Part shown: piece by piece, positions 34,761 through 43,212 of the stretch
Numbering within the stretch: position 1 is the stretch's first letter
Layout: every line of letters begins with the position of its first letter
Assembly: GCA_963677695.2 (NCBI GenBank)
Contig: CAXXUJ010000002.1
Span: forward strand, 124,001-188,000
Direction: 5' to 3'
Source of the DNA: SABI01 sp963677695
GTDB lineage: Bacteria; Spirochaetota; Spirochaetia; Sphaerochaetales; Sphaerochaetaceae
Length of the DNA stretch: 64,000 bases
The notes under the pieces: generated by a model
The model's database searches: none
What the model saw: only the letters and a program-made list of their open reading frames with translations
Told to the model about the DNA's origin: nothing
Made by a program: the position numbers and the translations under genes

Positions 34761-35581
34761 ATACAATACCAGAAAGAATACCTGCACAGCTTGATGTTGA
34801 TCAGGCCATGAGTGCTGAGAATAAAATCATACGAGTGAAGGATGTGTCGATCCATTACGGCGATTTCAAAGCAGTTCAGAATGTATCACTCGATATCGCG
34901 GAGAACAAGGTCACGGCCTTCATCGGACCCTCCGGCTGCGGTAAATCGACGGTCCTCAGATCGATCAACAGAATGAACGACCTGATTCCCAGTGCCCGAG
35001 TCGACGGAGAGATCCTGTTTGACGGCCACAATATGTATGACCAGGTCGTCGACCCCGTCCTAGTCAGACGTGAGATCGGAATGGTGTTCCAGAAACCCAA
35101 TCCTTTTCCCAAGAGTATCTATGACAACATTGCCTGGGGAGCGAAGATCCACGGATACAAGGGAGACTATGATGAACTTGTCGAAAAGTCTCTCAGACAG
35201 GCAGCCCTGTGGGATGAGGTGAAAGACAAACTGAAGCAGAGCGGACTGAGCCTCAGCGGAGGACAGCAGCAGAGACTCTGTATTGCCCGTACCATCGCAG
35301 TTGAACCGAAGATCATCCTGATGGATGAACCTGCAAGCGCTCTTGATCCGATTGCAACCGGAAGAATCGAAGAACTGATTCTTGAGCTGAAAAAGGATTA
35401 TACTATCATCATCGTCACCCATAACATGGGTCAGGCGTCACGTGTATCGGATTACACATCTTTCTTCATGGTTGATGAGAACAGGAGCGGGTACCTGCAG
35501 GAATTTAATGTCACCGAGCAGCTCTTCCTCAATCCGAAGCACAAGAAGACTGAAGAGTACATCTCAGGTAAGTTCGGTTGA
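34757..35581 (+). CDS. pstB: phosphate ABC transporter ATP-binding protein
   Basis: A 274-residue ATPase. It has Walker A GPSGCGKSTVLRSINRMND, Q-loop FQKPNPFPKSIYDN (diagnostic for PstB), signature LSLSGGQQQRLCIARTI and Walker B IILMDEPASALDP. The C-terminal LNPKHKKTEEYISGKFG is the PstB ending. It overlaps the stop of pstA by 4 bp and drives the PstCA channel. Confidence 0.96.
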   Translation: MNTIPERIPAQLDVDQAMSAENKIIRVKDVSIHYGDFKAVQNVSLDIAENKVTAFIGPSGCGKSTVLRSINRMNDLIPSARVDGEILFDGHNMYDQVVDPVLVRREIGMVFQKPNPFPKSIYDNIAWGAKIHGYKGDYDELVEKSLRQAALWDEVKDKLKQSGLSLSGGQQQRLCIARTIAVEPKIILMDEPASALDPIATGRIEELILELKKDYTIIIVTHNMGQASRVSDYTSFFMVDENRSGYLQEFNVTEQLFLNPKHKKTEEYISGKFG

Positions 35582-35616
35582 TCTTGGGAAAAAACAAAGT
35601 AAGGAGAATAATTACC

Positions 35617-36288
35617 ATGACACATAATAATTCACTGGACCAGAAGATGGAATTCTTCCAGGAGATGATGCTCCAGATGGTCACCAGAGTAGAAGAAGCA
35701 ATCTATCAGGCACGCAGTGCCTTTGAACAGCATGATATAGAGCTTGCGAAGAAAGTTGTAGAGAACGATTATTTCATCGACCAGCTCCAGGAGATGATCG
35801 AAAACGACGCAGTGAGACTGCTCGTCAGCGAAGCTCCCTACGGCCATTATATGCGCCATATCATCGCAGGAATGAAGATGGTATCAAATATCGAAAGGAT
35901 CGGGGACCATGCGGCACACCTTGCAAAGATGTCCACTTCAGAATTGAATGAAGGAGAAGCTCCTTATGCAGAGCTCATCAGTGAGATGGCACTGCTCGGA
36001 GCAAACATGACCCGTAAGGCGATCGAAGCCCTTGTCGATGTACGGAGCGAGAAGGCGATCGAGGTCGCAACGATGGATGATGAAATGGATTCCTATCGTG
36101 ACAGACTCAATGCCATGTTCCTTCACGCCAAGGCTGAAACGCCTGAGCAGATGGAACGTATCCTTGACCTCTCCTATGTCACCAAGGAGATGGAACGTCT
36201 GGGAGACCATGTAACGACCATCTGCCGATGGATCGTTTACATGGAGAAGGGGGAACGTCCCAAGCTCAACGAACCGCATAAAAAATAA
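35617..36288 (+). CDS. phoU: phosphate signalling protein PhoU
   Basis: The ATG at 35617 (MTHNNSLDQKMEFFQEMM) has AAGGAG upstream; the open frame 13 codons earlier overlaps pstB. The 223-residue protein is all-helical with two PhoU repeats, each with the metal-binding E/D-rich pattern (VENDYFIDQLQEMIEND...IERIGDHAAHLAK and ATMDDEMDSYRDRLN...MERLGDHVTTICRWIVYMEKGE). PhoU links Pst transport to the PhoR kinase. It is the last gene of the pst operon and is followed by a terminator. Confidence 0.95.
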   Translation: MTHNNSLDQKMEFFQEMMLQMVTRVEEAIYQARSAFEQHDIELAKKVVENDYFIDQLQEMIENDAVRLLVSEAPYGHYMRHIIAGMKMVSNIERIGDHAAHLAKMSTSELNEGEAPYAELISEMALLGANMTRKAIEALVDVRSEKAIEVATMDDEMDSYRDRLNAMFLHAKAETPEQMERILDLSYVTKEMERLGDHVTTICRWIVYMEKGERPKLNEPHKK

Positions 36289-36318
36289 GAAACGTGTCTG
36301 TACGTTTCCATACGCTGT

Positions 36319-36352
36319 GCTCCTCCCTGAGATATCGGGGAGGAGCCTTTTT
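36319..36352 (+). terminator. Rho-independent terminator of pst-phoU
   Basis: GCTCCTCCC (36319-36327) pairs with GGGAGGAGC (36338-36346), followed by CTTTTTC. It ends pstSCAB-phoU just before the ISL3 transposase gene. Confidence 0.88.
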
Positions 36353-36369
36353 CGTTTTCTCCGGTTCAA

Positions 36370-37728
36370 TCATAAATTTTGTGGGATTCTGTGAGCGACG
36401 GGGTTCCTGACGTAGGTCTTCCTGCTAGCCCCAAAGAGCTTGAGGAAGAAGTATTCATCATCAGCATACCCATAGCCTTTTCTCCGTAAGGTTTTCGTTC
36501 GGTTGTTGACACCCTCAATCTTACCGGAAGAGATCGCATACGTGGCGTGAGCGATTATTCCTTCAAAGTGATTATCCAGTAATCTTCTGAACCACCGCAG
36601 GTGGGAGTTCTTGGAACTCCAGCACATATCCATGATTTCAGAAATAGCTTTAGCCATGGATGGTTCATCGGTCATCTTATAGGCTCCGCTGAGCTTTTCC
36701 TTGATCAAATCCAGGGTGAACAGAAGCTTGTTCTGACTGAGAAGCTCCTCATACTTGTCCAGATGCCCACCTTTGAGGACATAGGGTTCCCTGCTGAATA
36801 GGGATGAGCCTTCGTTGATGACCTTTCCTGCATTTTCATCTTTCCTTGCAAGGGTTTGCTTCGAAGAGGCGAGGATGTACTTGCATCCCTTGAGTGACTT
36901 GGCTCCCTCCAGGTCACCCTCGGCAATCAGTCTTTTCTGTTCGTCCTTACGTATCTGCCCCACTACCTTGTCATTGAAATTGCGGACAAGATGAAAGTGA
37001 TCAAAGACAGGCTGAATATGGGCGCAGCGCTCTTCGAAGACTTCCTGAAAATCGCTGTTCATATCGCAGGCAACAGCCTCGACATCGTCCATCCATTCTT
37101 CACCGACATGGTCGATGAAAGCATGCACTGAGGCCTTCTTCTTCCCATGCGCCAGCCATAGGATGTGTCCGCTCTCCATGTCGATGATCACTACCGCATA
37201 CTGGTGTCCGTTGTGAAGCTTAAACTCGTCTATACCCAGAATTCTCGCCTGCTTCTCAGGTTTGATCAGGCGAGTGCCATCTATGGTGTAACGGTCCTTA
37301 AGTCGCTGTAGGTCAATATTTTTGACGGTATTCTTGCCAAGACCGGTCAGGTATGCAACTTCTTTGTTCGTAAGTCCATAAGCCAGTAGATCCTTTGTAT
37401 AGGTCAGTAACTCTACGCTGATTCTATGTCCTTGAGCTTGAAAAGGGACTTCCTGCATCCTCGTCTTTCGGCATAATGGGCATAGGTACCGGAGTTTTGT
37501 AAACCTCAGGCAGCTCATTCGATGTCCGAAGCATAGGTGTCTGAGAGTAACCTCATAACTGCCCTGGATATGCATATGCGTGCCGCAATGAAGACAAGAG
37601 CATTGATCTACACTGCTTTCCAACTGCCCGTAAAGCAGGTACATCTCTCTGTCTGTCGTGGTCTGTACTATTTCAGTCTTGTCGTTGGTAAAGCCTACCA
37701 ATCCTGAGGGGAACATGATATATTGCAT
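36370..37728 (-). CDS. ISL3-family transposase
   Basis: A 452-residue DDE transposase. The N-terminal zinc-finger part has CSCLHCGTHMHIQG and CPLCRKTRMQ. Then follow a helix-turn-helix (TNKEVAYLTGLGKNTVKNID) and the DDE domain beginning ILGIDEFKLHNGHQYAVVIID, with AVACDMNSDFQEVF and HFHLVRNFNDKVVGQ. The C-terminal SSGKIEGVNNRTKTLRRKGYGYADDEYFFLKL is the ISL3 hallmark with the catalytic Glu. The frame is intact, so the copy may be active. I could not find convincing terminal inverted repeats or a target duplication; the ends should lie within about 36353-36370 and 37730-37800. It sits between two convergent Pho operons. Confidence 0.92.
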   Translation of the reverse strand: MQYIMFPSGLVGFTNDKTEIVQTTTDREMYLLYGQLESSVDQCSCLHCGTHMHIQGSYEVTLRHLCFGHRMSCLRFTKLRYLCPLCRKTRMQEVPFQAQGHRISVELLTYTKDLLAYGLTNKEVAYLTGLGKNTVKNIDLQRLKDRYTIDGTRLIKPEKQARILGIDEFKLHNGHQYAVVIIDMESGHILWLAHGKKKASVHAFIDHVGEEWMDDVEAVACDMNSDFQEVFEERCAHIQPVFDHFHLVRNFNDKVVGQIRKDEQKRLIAEGDLEGAKSLKGCKYILASSKQTLARKDENAGKVINEGSSLFSREPYVLKGGHLDKYEELLSQNKLLFTLDLIKEKLSGAYKMTDEPSMAKAISEIMDMCWSSKNSHLRWFRRLLDNHFEGIIAHATYAISSGKIEGVNNRTKTLRRKGYGYADDEYFFLKLFGASRKTYVRNPVAHRIPQNL

Positions 37729-37948
37729 GCGGGGCTGTCTTCCTGTACGTTTTTGTTTGGTAACTTAACAATACAGGGATGGCCCCTTCTTATGCAATCG
37801 CAACACCCTCTTTTTCCTCTTCTCCTATTCTTTGATACTCCATAACTTCATCCCACAGAAAAAGTGATTGATCCTTTTCTCCCCTATATACAAGAACATC
37901 CGCGTCAGCGGATGGTAATACTATGTGATATTTTCTTGAATTTCTCTA

Positions 37949-38188
37949 TTAAGGAGCAGTGACCTCGAAGAGGTAAGAGTCAGCGCTTACTGCTGTGGTT
38001 GCAACGTCAGCTGCGAAGTTGTTAGAAGTAAGAACGGGAAGACCGTTTGCATCGAGACTGACTGAAGTCTTTGCTGTGATGCTTCCGTAGATGCTCAGTG
38101 TCTGTGTTCCGACGACTGCTGCGCTGAGTGCTGAGAGAGTCAGAAGGAAAACTGTGATAAGAATGATGATCTTGGCTGACTTGTTCAT
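37949..38188 (-). CDS. small exported protein, function unknown
   Basis: A 79-residue protein with a clear signal peptide (MNKSAKIIILITVFLLTLSALSAAVVG) and a short mature part that is rich in Ser, Thr and Ala and ends YLFEVTAP. GGGAG precedes the ATG. The mature part reads like the first strands of a longer beta-rich surface protein, so it could be a fragment cut short next to the IS, but the stop is in frame without a visible frameshift. A CATCCGC/GCGGATG hairpin at 37897-37914 follows the stop. Confidence 0.55.
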   Translation of the reverse strand: MNKSAKIIILITVFLLTLSALSAAVVGTQTLSIYGSITAKTSVSLDANGLPVLTSNNFAADVATTAVSADSYLFEVTAP

Positions 38189-38679
38189 TTCCGACTCCCT
38201 TGTTTGATTTGTGATCCCTGATCACATACTTAGGATATGACGGATAAACAAAATCGTCAATGTGTTAAATCGTTACAATACAAGGGGTTATGATGTGACA
38301 GATGTAATAAATTACCTCACTTTTTTCATCAGCAGAGAGGAAATAGGACACATGGGGTTTTGAGCACTTTGACCGAGTTCTGACATTGAGATGTGCAAAG
38401 TAGGTGGTTTAAATGGGGATGTTTGATCAAACCTCTCCCTCAAAGATGGTAGAAGTGACATAAGACTTCGACCACGTATATGTTAGAAGTGGACAAAGTT
38501 TTGGGAGAGGAAAACAGCAACTTTGATCAAAGTTATGTCGGAAAAAAGTTCGAAGTTCATGAAAATATTTTTCTATGTATTTGTAATACAACAATATATA
38601 CGTAAAACTTTTTTCAGATTCTATGTGCAAAGTGTTCGATTTTACTTAAAATTGTACGAAATTTAAAGGTAAGGAGCTG
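38189..38679. other. 491-bp gene-free stretch with palindromes
   Basis: No credible gene is seen between the small exported protein and phoR. It contains two perfect TTTGATCAAA-centred palindromes: GTTTGATCAAAC at 38421-38432 and AACTTTGATCAAAGTT at 38519-38534, with centres 100 bp apart. A CCTCTCCC/GGGAGAGG inverted pair also lies at 38432-38439 and 38503-38510. The part next to the small gene (38190-38260) probably holds its promoter. Confidence 0.5.
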
Positions 38680-40506
38680 TCAGGTATTTATCTCTTCTCT
38701 CTTCTGGGAGAGGGATGAGAATTCCCTTCCTTTCCTTGAAATACGAATGGTGAAGGTTGATCCCCTGCCTACAGTGCTCTTTACCTGTACCGTTCCGTCA
38801 TGCACCTGTGCGATATGTTTCACGATGGAGAGTCCGAGTCCCGTTCCTCCCTGGGATCGGCTGCGTGCAGCATCGACACGGTAGAAGCGTTCAAAAATTC
38901 TTTCCTGGTCCTCTTCTGAAATCCCGACACCCTGATCAGTTACGGTGAAGATGATATCTTCTTCATTCACAGACGCCTTGATATCTACCCTTGAATGTTC
39001 GGGGGAGTAGGTGACCGCATTCATGATGAGGTTTGTGAGTGCCTGCTGTATCAGCATGGGGTGAAGGTAGACCGAAAGGTCCTCTAAATTCTGAATGTCC
39101 TGTGTTACCGTGATATCCTTCTGTTCTGCCTTGAAGCGGCAGGCGATAACACTCTGCTGTACCACGTGCTCGATATCGACCCAGCTGCGGGTGAGGGAGG
39201 TATCGTCCTTTTCAAGGGAGCTGAGAAGGAGGAGGTCCTGAATGACGGTGAGCATGTTGCTGCTCTGCCTCTGTATGATCTCGAGGTATCTATTCTGTTC
39301 GCTCGTGAGTTCATCTCCTTCATCAAGGAGTGTGTGGGCAAAACCGGCAATGGCTGTGATGGGTGTCTTCAGTTCGTGTGATACGTTGGCGACGAAGTCC
39401 TTTCTCATCTGTTCCAGTTTCGCTGCTGCGCTCATATCGGTGAGGGTGATCACGACAGCGAGGTTGTTCGATTCTGATATGACCGGGTCTATTGAGATTC
39501 TGATCGTCTTGGTCTGTTCCCTTCCGACAACGCGTGCGGTCTCTCCCCACAGGTGACCGAAATGTTCGAGTGTGACATCGAGCCGTTCCTGTTCCTTCAG
39601 GCTCTGACGGAGCCGTTCCATGAGGGAGGCACTGTTGATGATATGGTGGATAGGTCTTCCCTCGAGATTCTGGTCGGTTCCGATCAGAAGGGAGGAGGGT
39701 CTGTTTGCTATCTGGATGGTCAGGTCGGTGTCGAGGAGGATCAGCCCCTGTGAGACGCTGTTGATCATCGTCTCAACCATGGTACGGGAGGTGTTGAGTT
39801 CCACGAGGGTGGAGTCGAGCTGTTTTGCCATTTCCATGAGGACCTGCGAGAGCTGGCGCAGCTCGAGGGGGCCGTGCACGATGACTTTCGCCTTCAGATT
39901 CCCATCTGCAAACGATTCTGCGAGCTGTTTCACACTCTCGAGCGGTCGCGTGATCCGGCTGAGGGAGAATATTGTGAGTCCTATGGTGAGGATGAGGAGA
40001 ATGGCAGAGGAGAAGAGCATGTACCGGGTGAATATGGCCCTGTGACTTCTCAGCTGCTGCAAAGGTGTGCTCACACGGATGAAGGGCTGGGAGTCATCGC
40101 CGCTGTAGGTGGCGTAATAGAGGACCGGGAGGCGCTGGGTGGCGCTGAAGCGGTCGCTCATACCGTACCCGTCCTTCAGTGATTCCTGCACCTCTTCTCT
40201 GTAGAGATGGCTTTCCATCTGCGCTTCATCGTAGATATTATCGAACAGGACCTTTCCGTCCCGTTTTATGATTGTGATACGTATATCCTGAATATCGGCA
40301 TACTGCTGCATCACTGAATCAGAGAACGTGCCGTCCTTCTTGAGAAGTGTCTGCACATATGCATTGTGAGAGGCAAGGGCGGTGTAGGTCTGTTCCTTCA
40401 GGGAATTCAGGTAGGTGCGCTGGGAAATGAATATGACCGAGACAAGGGTGATAACAAGTATTGCGAGAACAACAGCGAGAGATTGTCTTCGGATCGTTGA
40501 TAACAC
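38680..40506 (-). CDS. phoR: phosphate-regulon sensor histidine kinase
   Basis: A 608-residue membrane kinase. The first helix is SLAVVLAILVITLVSVIFIS. A periplasmic loop of about 130 residues, a second helix (YMLFSSAILLILTIGLTIFSL) and a HAMP linker (SRITRPLESVKQLAESF) follow, then a PAS domain (TMINSVSQGLILLDTDLTIQIAN). HisKA has the phospho-His in FVANVSHELKTPITAI; HATPase_c has NLIMNAVTYSP, GVGISEEDQERIFERFY and GGTGLGLSIVKHI. It starts at GTG with AAGGA 8 nt upstream, 2 bp past the phoB stop. Its convergence with pst-phoU supports the phosphate assignment. Confidence 0.9.
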   Translation of the reverse strand: MLSTIRRQSLAVVLAILVITLVSVIFISQRTYLNSLKEQTYTALASHNAYVQTLLKKDGTFSDSVMQQYADIQDIRITIIKRDGKVLFDNIYDEAQMESHLYREEVQESLKDGYGMSDRFSATQRLPVLYYATYSGDDSQPFIRVSTPLQQLRSHRAIFTRYMLFSSAILLILTIGLTIFSLSRITRPLESVKQLAESFADGNLKAKVIVHGPLELRQLSQVLMEMAKQLDSTLVELNTSRTMVETMINSVSQGLILLDTDLTIQIANRPSSLLIGTDQNLEGRPIHHIINSASLMERLRQSLKEQERLDVTLEHFGHLWGETARVVGREQTKTIRISIDPVISESNNLAVVITLTDMSAAAKLEQMRKDFVANVSHELKTPITAIAGFAHTLLDEGDELTSEQNRYLEIIQRQSSNMLTVIQDLLLLSSLEKDDTSLTRSWVDIEHVVQQSVIACRFKAEQKDITVTQDIQNLEDLSVYLHPMLIQQALTNLIMNAVTYSPEHSRVDIKASVNEEDIIFTVTDQGVGISEEDQERIFERFYRVDAARSRSQGGTGLGLSIVKHIAQVHDGTVQVKSTVGRGSTFTIRISRKGREFSSLSQKREEINT

Positions 40507-40508
40507 TG

Positions 40509-41207
40509 TCAGGATTCCTTTTCCTGAAAAGAATACCCTATACCCCAGATGGTGGCAATAAGAGAACCCGCTTCCCCGAGCTTTCTTCTCAGCGAAGCGA
40601 TCTGCACATCGATCGATCTCTGTGTGACAGGATAGTCATCTCCTCTCATGCTTGTGATGATTTGATTCCGTGTAAATACTCTGCCTGGGGCGGAGGCGAG
40701 GAGAGCAAGAAGGGAGAACTCAGTTGCAGTAAGTGACAGGGGTACGTTATCGTAGCTCACCTTGTAGGTGAGAAAGTCGATATGAAGAGCACCCACATCA
40801 AGCGGGGGTGTCTCTGATTCCTTCTTTCCGCTCTCTTTCTCTTCTTCGTTTCCACGCCGTAAAAGCGCCTTCACGTTGGCGACAAGCACTTTCGGTGAGA
40901 ACGGCTTGGGCAGATAGTTATCTGCTCCGAGCTCAAGACCTGTTATGATATCGCTCTCTTCTGTGCGGGCCGAGACGATGATGATACGCGTATCCATCTC
41001 GTACGAGTAACGGATCGTCTTGAGTACATCGAGACCTCCCTTCTTCGGAAGGTTGAGGTCGAGGAGCATCAGCTCTACATCCTCGCTCTTCACCCGTTTC
41101 AAGGCTTCTTCGCCATCATAGATCGCAAGGGTCTCAAAACCCTCCTTGTTCAGGTGGTGGCAGATCAGTTCACTGATATCATAATCATCTTCAACTACAA
41201 GAATCAT
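40509..41207 (-). CDS. phoB: phosphate-regulon response regulator
   Basis: An OmpR/PhoB-type regulator. The ATG at 41207 (MILVVEDDYDISEL) is chosen because GGAG stands 9 nt upstream; the earlier ATG at 41228 lies over that site. The receiver domain has the acidic pair EDD, phospho-acceptor Asp near residue 50 (MLLDLNLP) and Lys near 101 (YLPKPF). The C-terminal winged helix reads LTATEFSLLALLASAPGRVFTRNQII and RSIDVQIASLRRKLGE, ending TIWGIGYSF. It is co-transcribed with phoR. Pho-box-like repeats lie upstream. Confidence 0.92.
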   Translation of the reverse strand: MILVVEDDYDISELICHHLNKEGFETLAIYDGEEALKRVKSEDVELMLLDLNLPKKGGLDVLKTIRYSYEMDTRIIIVSARTEESDIITGLELGADNYLPKPFSPKVLVANVKALLRRGNEEEKESGKKESETPPLDVGALHIDFLTYKVSYDNVPLSLTATEFSLLALLASAPGRVFTRNQIITSMRGDDYPVTQRSIDVQIASLRRKLGEAGSLIATIWGIGYSFQEKES

Positions 41208-41271
41208 GCAGGTATTCTCCTTTCCCATACTCTAGTTATCTCATCGATGAGAGGCAAGTGAATGTAAAAAC

Positions 41272-41300
41272 CTCACAATCATATTCACATATTTTTCACA
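41272..41300. promoter_or_regulatory. Pho-box-like repeats upstream of phoB
   Basis: TTCACA occurs at 41284-41289 and 41295-41300 with the 11-nt period of Pho boxes, and CTCACA at 41272-41277 adds a third near-match. The site lies between phoB and the divergent sigma-54 activator gene, so it may serve autoregulation of phoBR, the other gene, or both. Confidence 0.45.
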
Positions 41301-41312
41301 TGTTCACCACCC

Positions 41313-41342
41313 TTGTGAGTCACTTTCTCCCCATGCTATACT
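41313..41342 (+). promoter_or_regulatory. candidate sigma-70 promoter of the sigma-54 activator gene
   Basis: TTGTGA (41313-41318), 18-bp spacer, TATACT (41337-41342), 19 bp before the start codon. Confidence 0.45.
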
Positions 41343-41361
41343 TATCCATCGAGGGAGCGCA

Positions 41362-42699
41362 ATGGACGATCTGAACAGTGAAATCATATTGGAGAGCATC
41401 AGTGACGGTGTTTTCACGGTCGACGGGAACTGGCGCATCACCTCCTTCAATGGTGCCGCCGAGAGAATAACCGGAATCTCCCGGCAGCAGGCACTCACCA
41501 TGACCTGTTCCGAAGTGTTCAAATCGAGTATGTGCGAAGCCTCCTGCCCCTTACGGCATACGTTCGATACAGGTGAAAGTATTCGGGAACAGAAGGGCTA
41601 TATCGTCGATCTGAAAGGGAAGAAGGTGAGTGTCAGTGTCTCTGCCGCTCCTCTATATGATCCTGAGGGGAATATCCTCGGCGGAGTCGAGACCTTCCGT
41701 GACATCACAGCTCTCGAGCAGCTCCGCTCGTATAAGAGGGTCGATGAAGAGGGGATGATCGTCAGCCGCTCAGAGAGTATGAACAGAGTTCTCTCCCGGG
41801 TTCCCATCATTGCCTCCTCACGTGCCTCCATCCTTATCACAGGAGAATCTGGGAGCGGGAAGGAAGTACTCGCCAAATGCATCCACCACAACAGCCCTCA
41901 CAGAGAGGGGCCCTTCATTGCAGTCAACTGTTCTTCGATACCAGACACGCTGCTGGAGAGTGAACTCTTCGGGTATGAGAAGGGAGCCTTCACTGGAGCG
42001 GAGAAGGAGAAACCGGGACGGTTCACCCTTGCACAGGACGGCACGCTCTTCCTCGATGAGATAGGGGAACTCAGTGGTGTCATGCAGGTGAAGCTTCTGA
42101 GAGTCCTCAGTGATCATACCTATGAACCTCTCGGTGCGGTGAAGAGCCGCACCTCCAACGCACGGATTATCTGCGCAACCAATCGCAATCTGAGAGAGAT
42201 GGTTGCAGAGGGGAGCTTTCGGGAAGATCTCTATTACCGGATCAATGTCATCCACCTGGAGATTCCTCCCCTGCGCGAGCGTCGTGAGGACTTGATTCAC
42301 CTCGCCCAGGAGTTCCTTACCCGCTTCTCCCTGGTCAATGACAAGCATGTCGAGAACATCGACCGGGAAGTCTACTCCCGCTTCTTCTCCTACGGATGGC
42401 CGGGAAATATACGTGAACTGGAGAATGTGATCGAGAGGGGAGTGGTTCTCGCCTCAGGCGATACGATGAAAGTCGATGATCTCCCTTCCCATATGATAGA
42501 GGAGCAAGGGAGAAAGGTCGTTTCTTCTCCTGTGTCATCCTCTCTGCTTTCCGCTCGTGATGATGCGGAACGACAGGTCATCGATCAGGCGCTGAGAAGC
42601 CATCACTACCATATGGGTGAGACTGCTGCTGCGCTCGGGATGCACCGAACCACGCTCTACAGGAAGATGACGAAGTACCAGATACATATTGAATCATAA
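41362..42699 (+). CDS. sigma-54-dependent transcriptional activator (PAS-AAA+-Fis)
   Basis: A 445-residue enhancer-binding protein. Residues about 1-125 form a PAS domain with cysteines in MTCSEVFKSSMCEASCPLRHT, as in redox-related members. The AAA+ domain has Walker A ITGESGSGKEVLAKCIH, the sigma-54 contact loop GYEKGAFTGAEKEK, Walker B GTLFLDEIGELS and the arginine finger region ATNRNLREMV..FREDLYYRINV. The C-terminal Fis-type HTH is MGETAAALGMHRTTLYRKM. It lies directly upstream of a sigma-54 promoter and two dyad sites that it very likely binds, so it should control the NifX/MinD/Mrp operon. Confidence 0.93.
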   Translation: MDDLNSEIILESISDGVFTVDGNWRITSFNGAAERITGISRQQALTMTCSEVFKSSMCEASCPLRHTFDTGESIREQKGYIVDLKGKKVSVSVSAAPLYDPEGNILGGVETFRDITALEQLRSYKRVDEEGMIVSRSESMNRVLSRVPIIASSRASILITGESGSGKEVLAKCIHHNSPHREGPFIAVNCSSIPDTLLESELFGYEKGAFTGAEKEKPGRFTLAQDGTLFLDEIGELSGVMQVKLLRVLSDHTYEPLGAVKSRTSNARIICATNRNLREMVAEGSFREDLYYRINVIHLEIPPLRERREDLIHLAQEFLTRFSLVNDKHVENIDREVYSRFFSYGWPGNIRELENVIERGVVLASGDTMKVDDLPSHMIEEQGRKVVSSPVSSSLLSARDDAERQVIDQALRSHHYHMGETAAALGMHRTTLYRKMTKYQIHIES

Positions 42700-42740
42700 T
42701 TGCATCAATATGATGCAATGTTGCGTCTCTGTTGTTGCAA
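42700..42740 (+). promoter_or_regulatory. two tandem dyad sites, likely enhancer (UAS) of the sigma-54 activator
   Basis: Site 1, TTGCATCAATATGATGCAA (42700-42718), is an 8-bp perfect inverted repeat around ATA. Site 2, TTGCGTCTCTGTTGTTGCAA (42721-42740), is an imperfect version with the same TTGC/GCAA ends. The centres are about 21 bp apart, two helical turns. They end about 40 bp before the -24 element, and the activator gene stops at 42699. Confidence 0.65.
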
Positions 42741-42780
42741 AAATGATACACGCCCTCTCCATTACCCTCTCTGTGCCGGT

Positions 42781-42796
42781 TGGCACACCTTCTGCT
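42781..42796 (+). promoter_or_regulatory. sigma-54 (-24/-12) promoter
   Basis: TGGCACACCTTCTGCT matches the consensus TGGCAC..N..TTGCT with the invariant GG (42782-42783) and GC (42794-42795) at the exact 10-bp spacing; only one T of the -12 block is C. The predicted start is near 42807, close to the first ATG at 42811. Confidence 0.75.
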
Positions 42797-42810
42797 TTCC
42801 TATCCGTGTT

Positions 42811-43212
42811 ATGAGATTTGCAATAACGAAAATGGATAAGAGAGTTTCCCCCGTATTTGATGTTTCCCGCAGTATCGATCTCTACGACAGTGATGGATAT
42901 GGACAACGTGCTGTGTTCGTCTCCTCTCACTCTCTTCCCGCCTCGCTAGGTGAGAAAATTTCATTCCTTCTCGAGTGTGATATCAACACTGTCCTCTGCG
43001 GTGCAATCACTCAAGAGGGGGAGCTCTCTCTTATCCGACATAATATAGAAACCTATTCCTTCGTGAGAGGCAGTATCAGTGATGTTGTCGAGGCCTGGGA
43101 ACACAAGAATCTCTCAGATGCACAGTTTCTGCTTCCGGGATGTTCAGGTCCTCGCCACTGCTGCCGCATGAGACGGAATCAGGGAAGGAGTCACAGATGT
43201 ACGGACAGATGA
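42811..43212 (+). CDS. NifX/NifB-type (dinitrogenase iron-molybdenum cofactor) domain protein
   Basis: The start at MRFAITKMDKRVSPVFDVSRSI matches the usual opening of small NifX-like proteins (M.IAV......PVF..). The frame is open further upstream, but the sigma-54 promoter predicts a transcript start near 42807, so this ATG would have almost no leader and no Shine-Dalgarno. The rest shows the fold pattern (NTVLCGAITQEGELSLI) and ends in a Cys/Arg/His-rich tail (LLPGCSGPRHCCRMRRNQGRSHRCTDR) that might bind metal. It overlaps the next gene by 16 bp. First gene of the sigma-54 operon. Confidence 0.7.
   Translation: MRFAITKMDKRVSPVFDVSRSIDLYDSDGYGQRAVFVSSHSLPASLGEKISFLLECDINTVLCGAITQEGELSLIRHNIETYSFVRGSISDVVEAWEHKNLSDAQFLLPGCSGPRHCCRMRRNQGRSHRCTDR

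Noticed and set aside
36353..37800. Terminal inverted repeats of the ISL3 element
   Set aside because: I compared the flanks on both sides and found no convincing repeat or 8-bp duplication, so only the transposase gene is reported.
37897..37914. CATCCGC/GCGGATG hairpin as a terminator
   Set aside because: A clean stem, but no T-run follows on either strand; left as a hairpin only.
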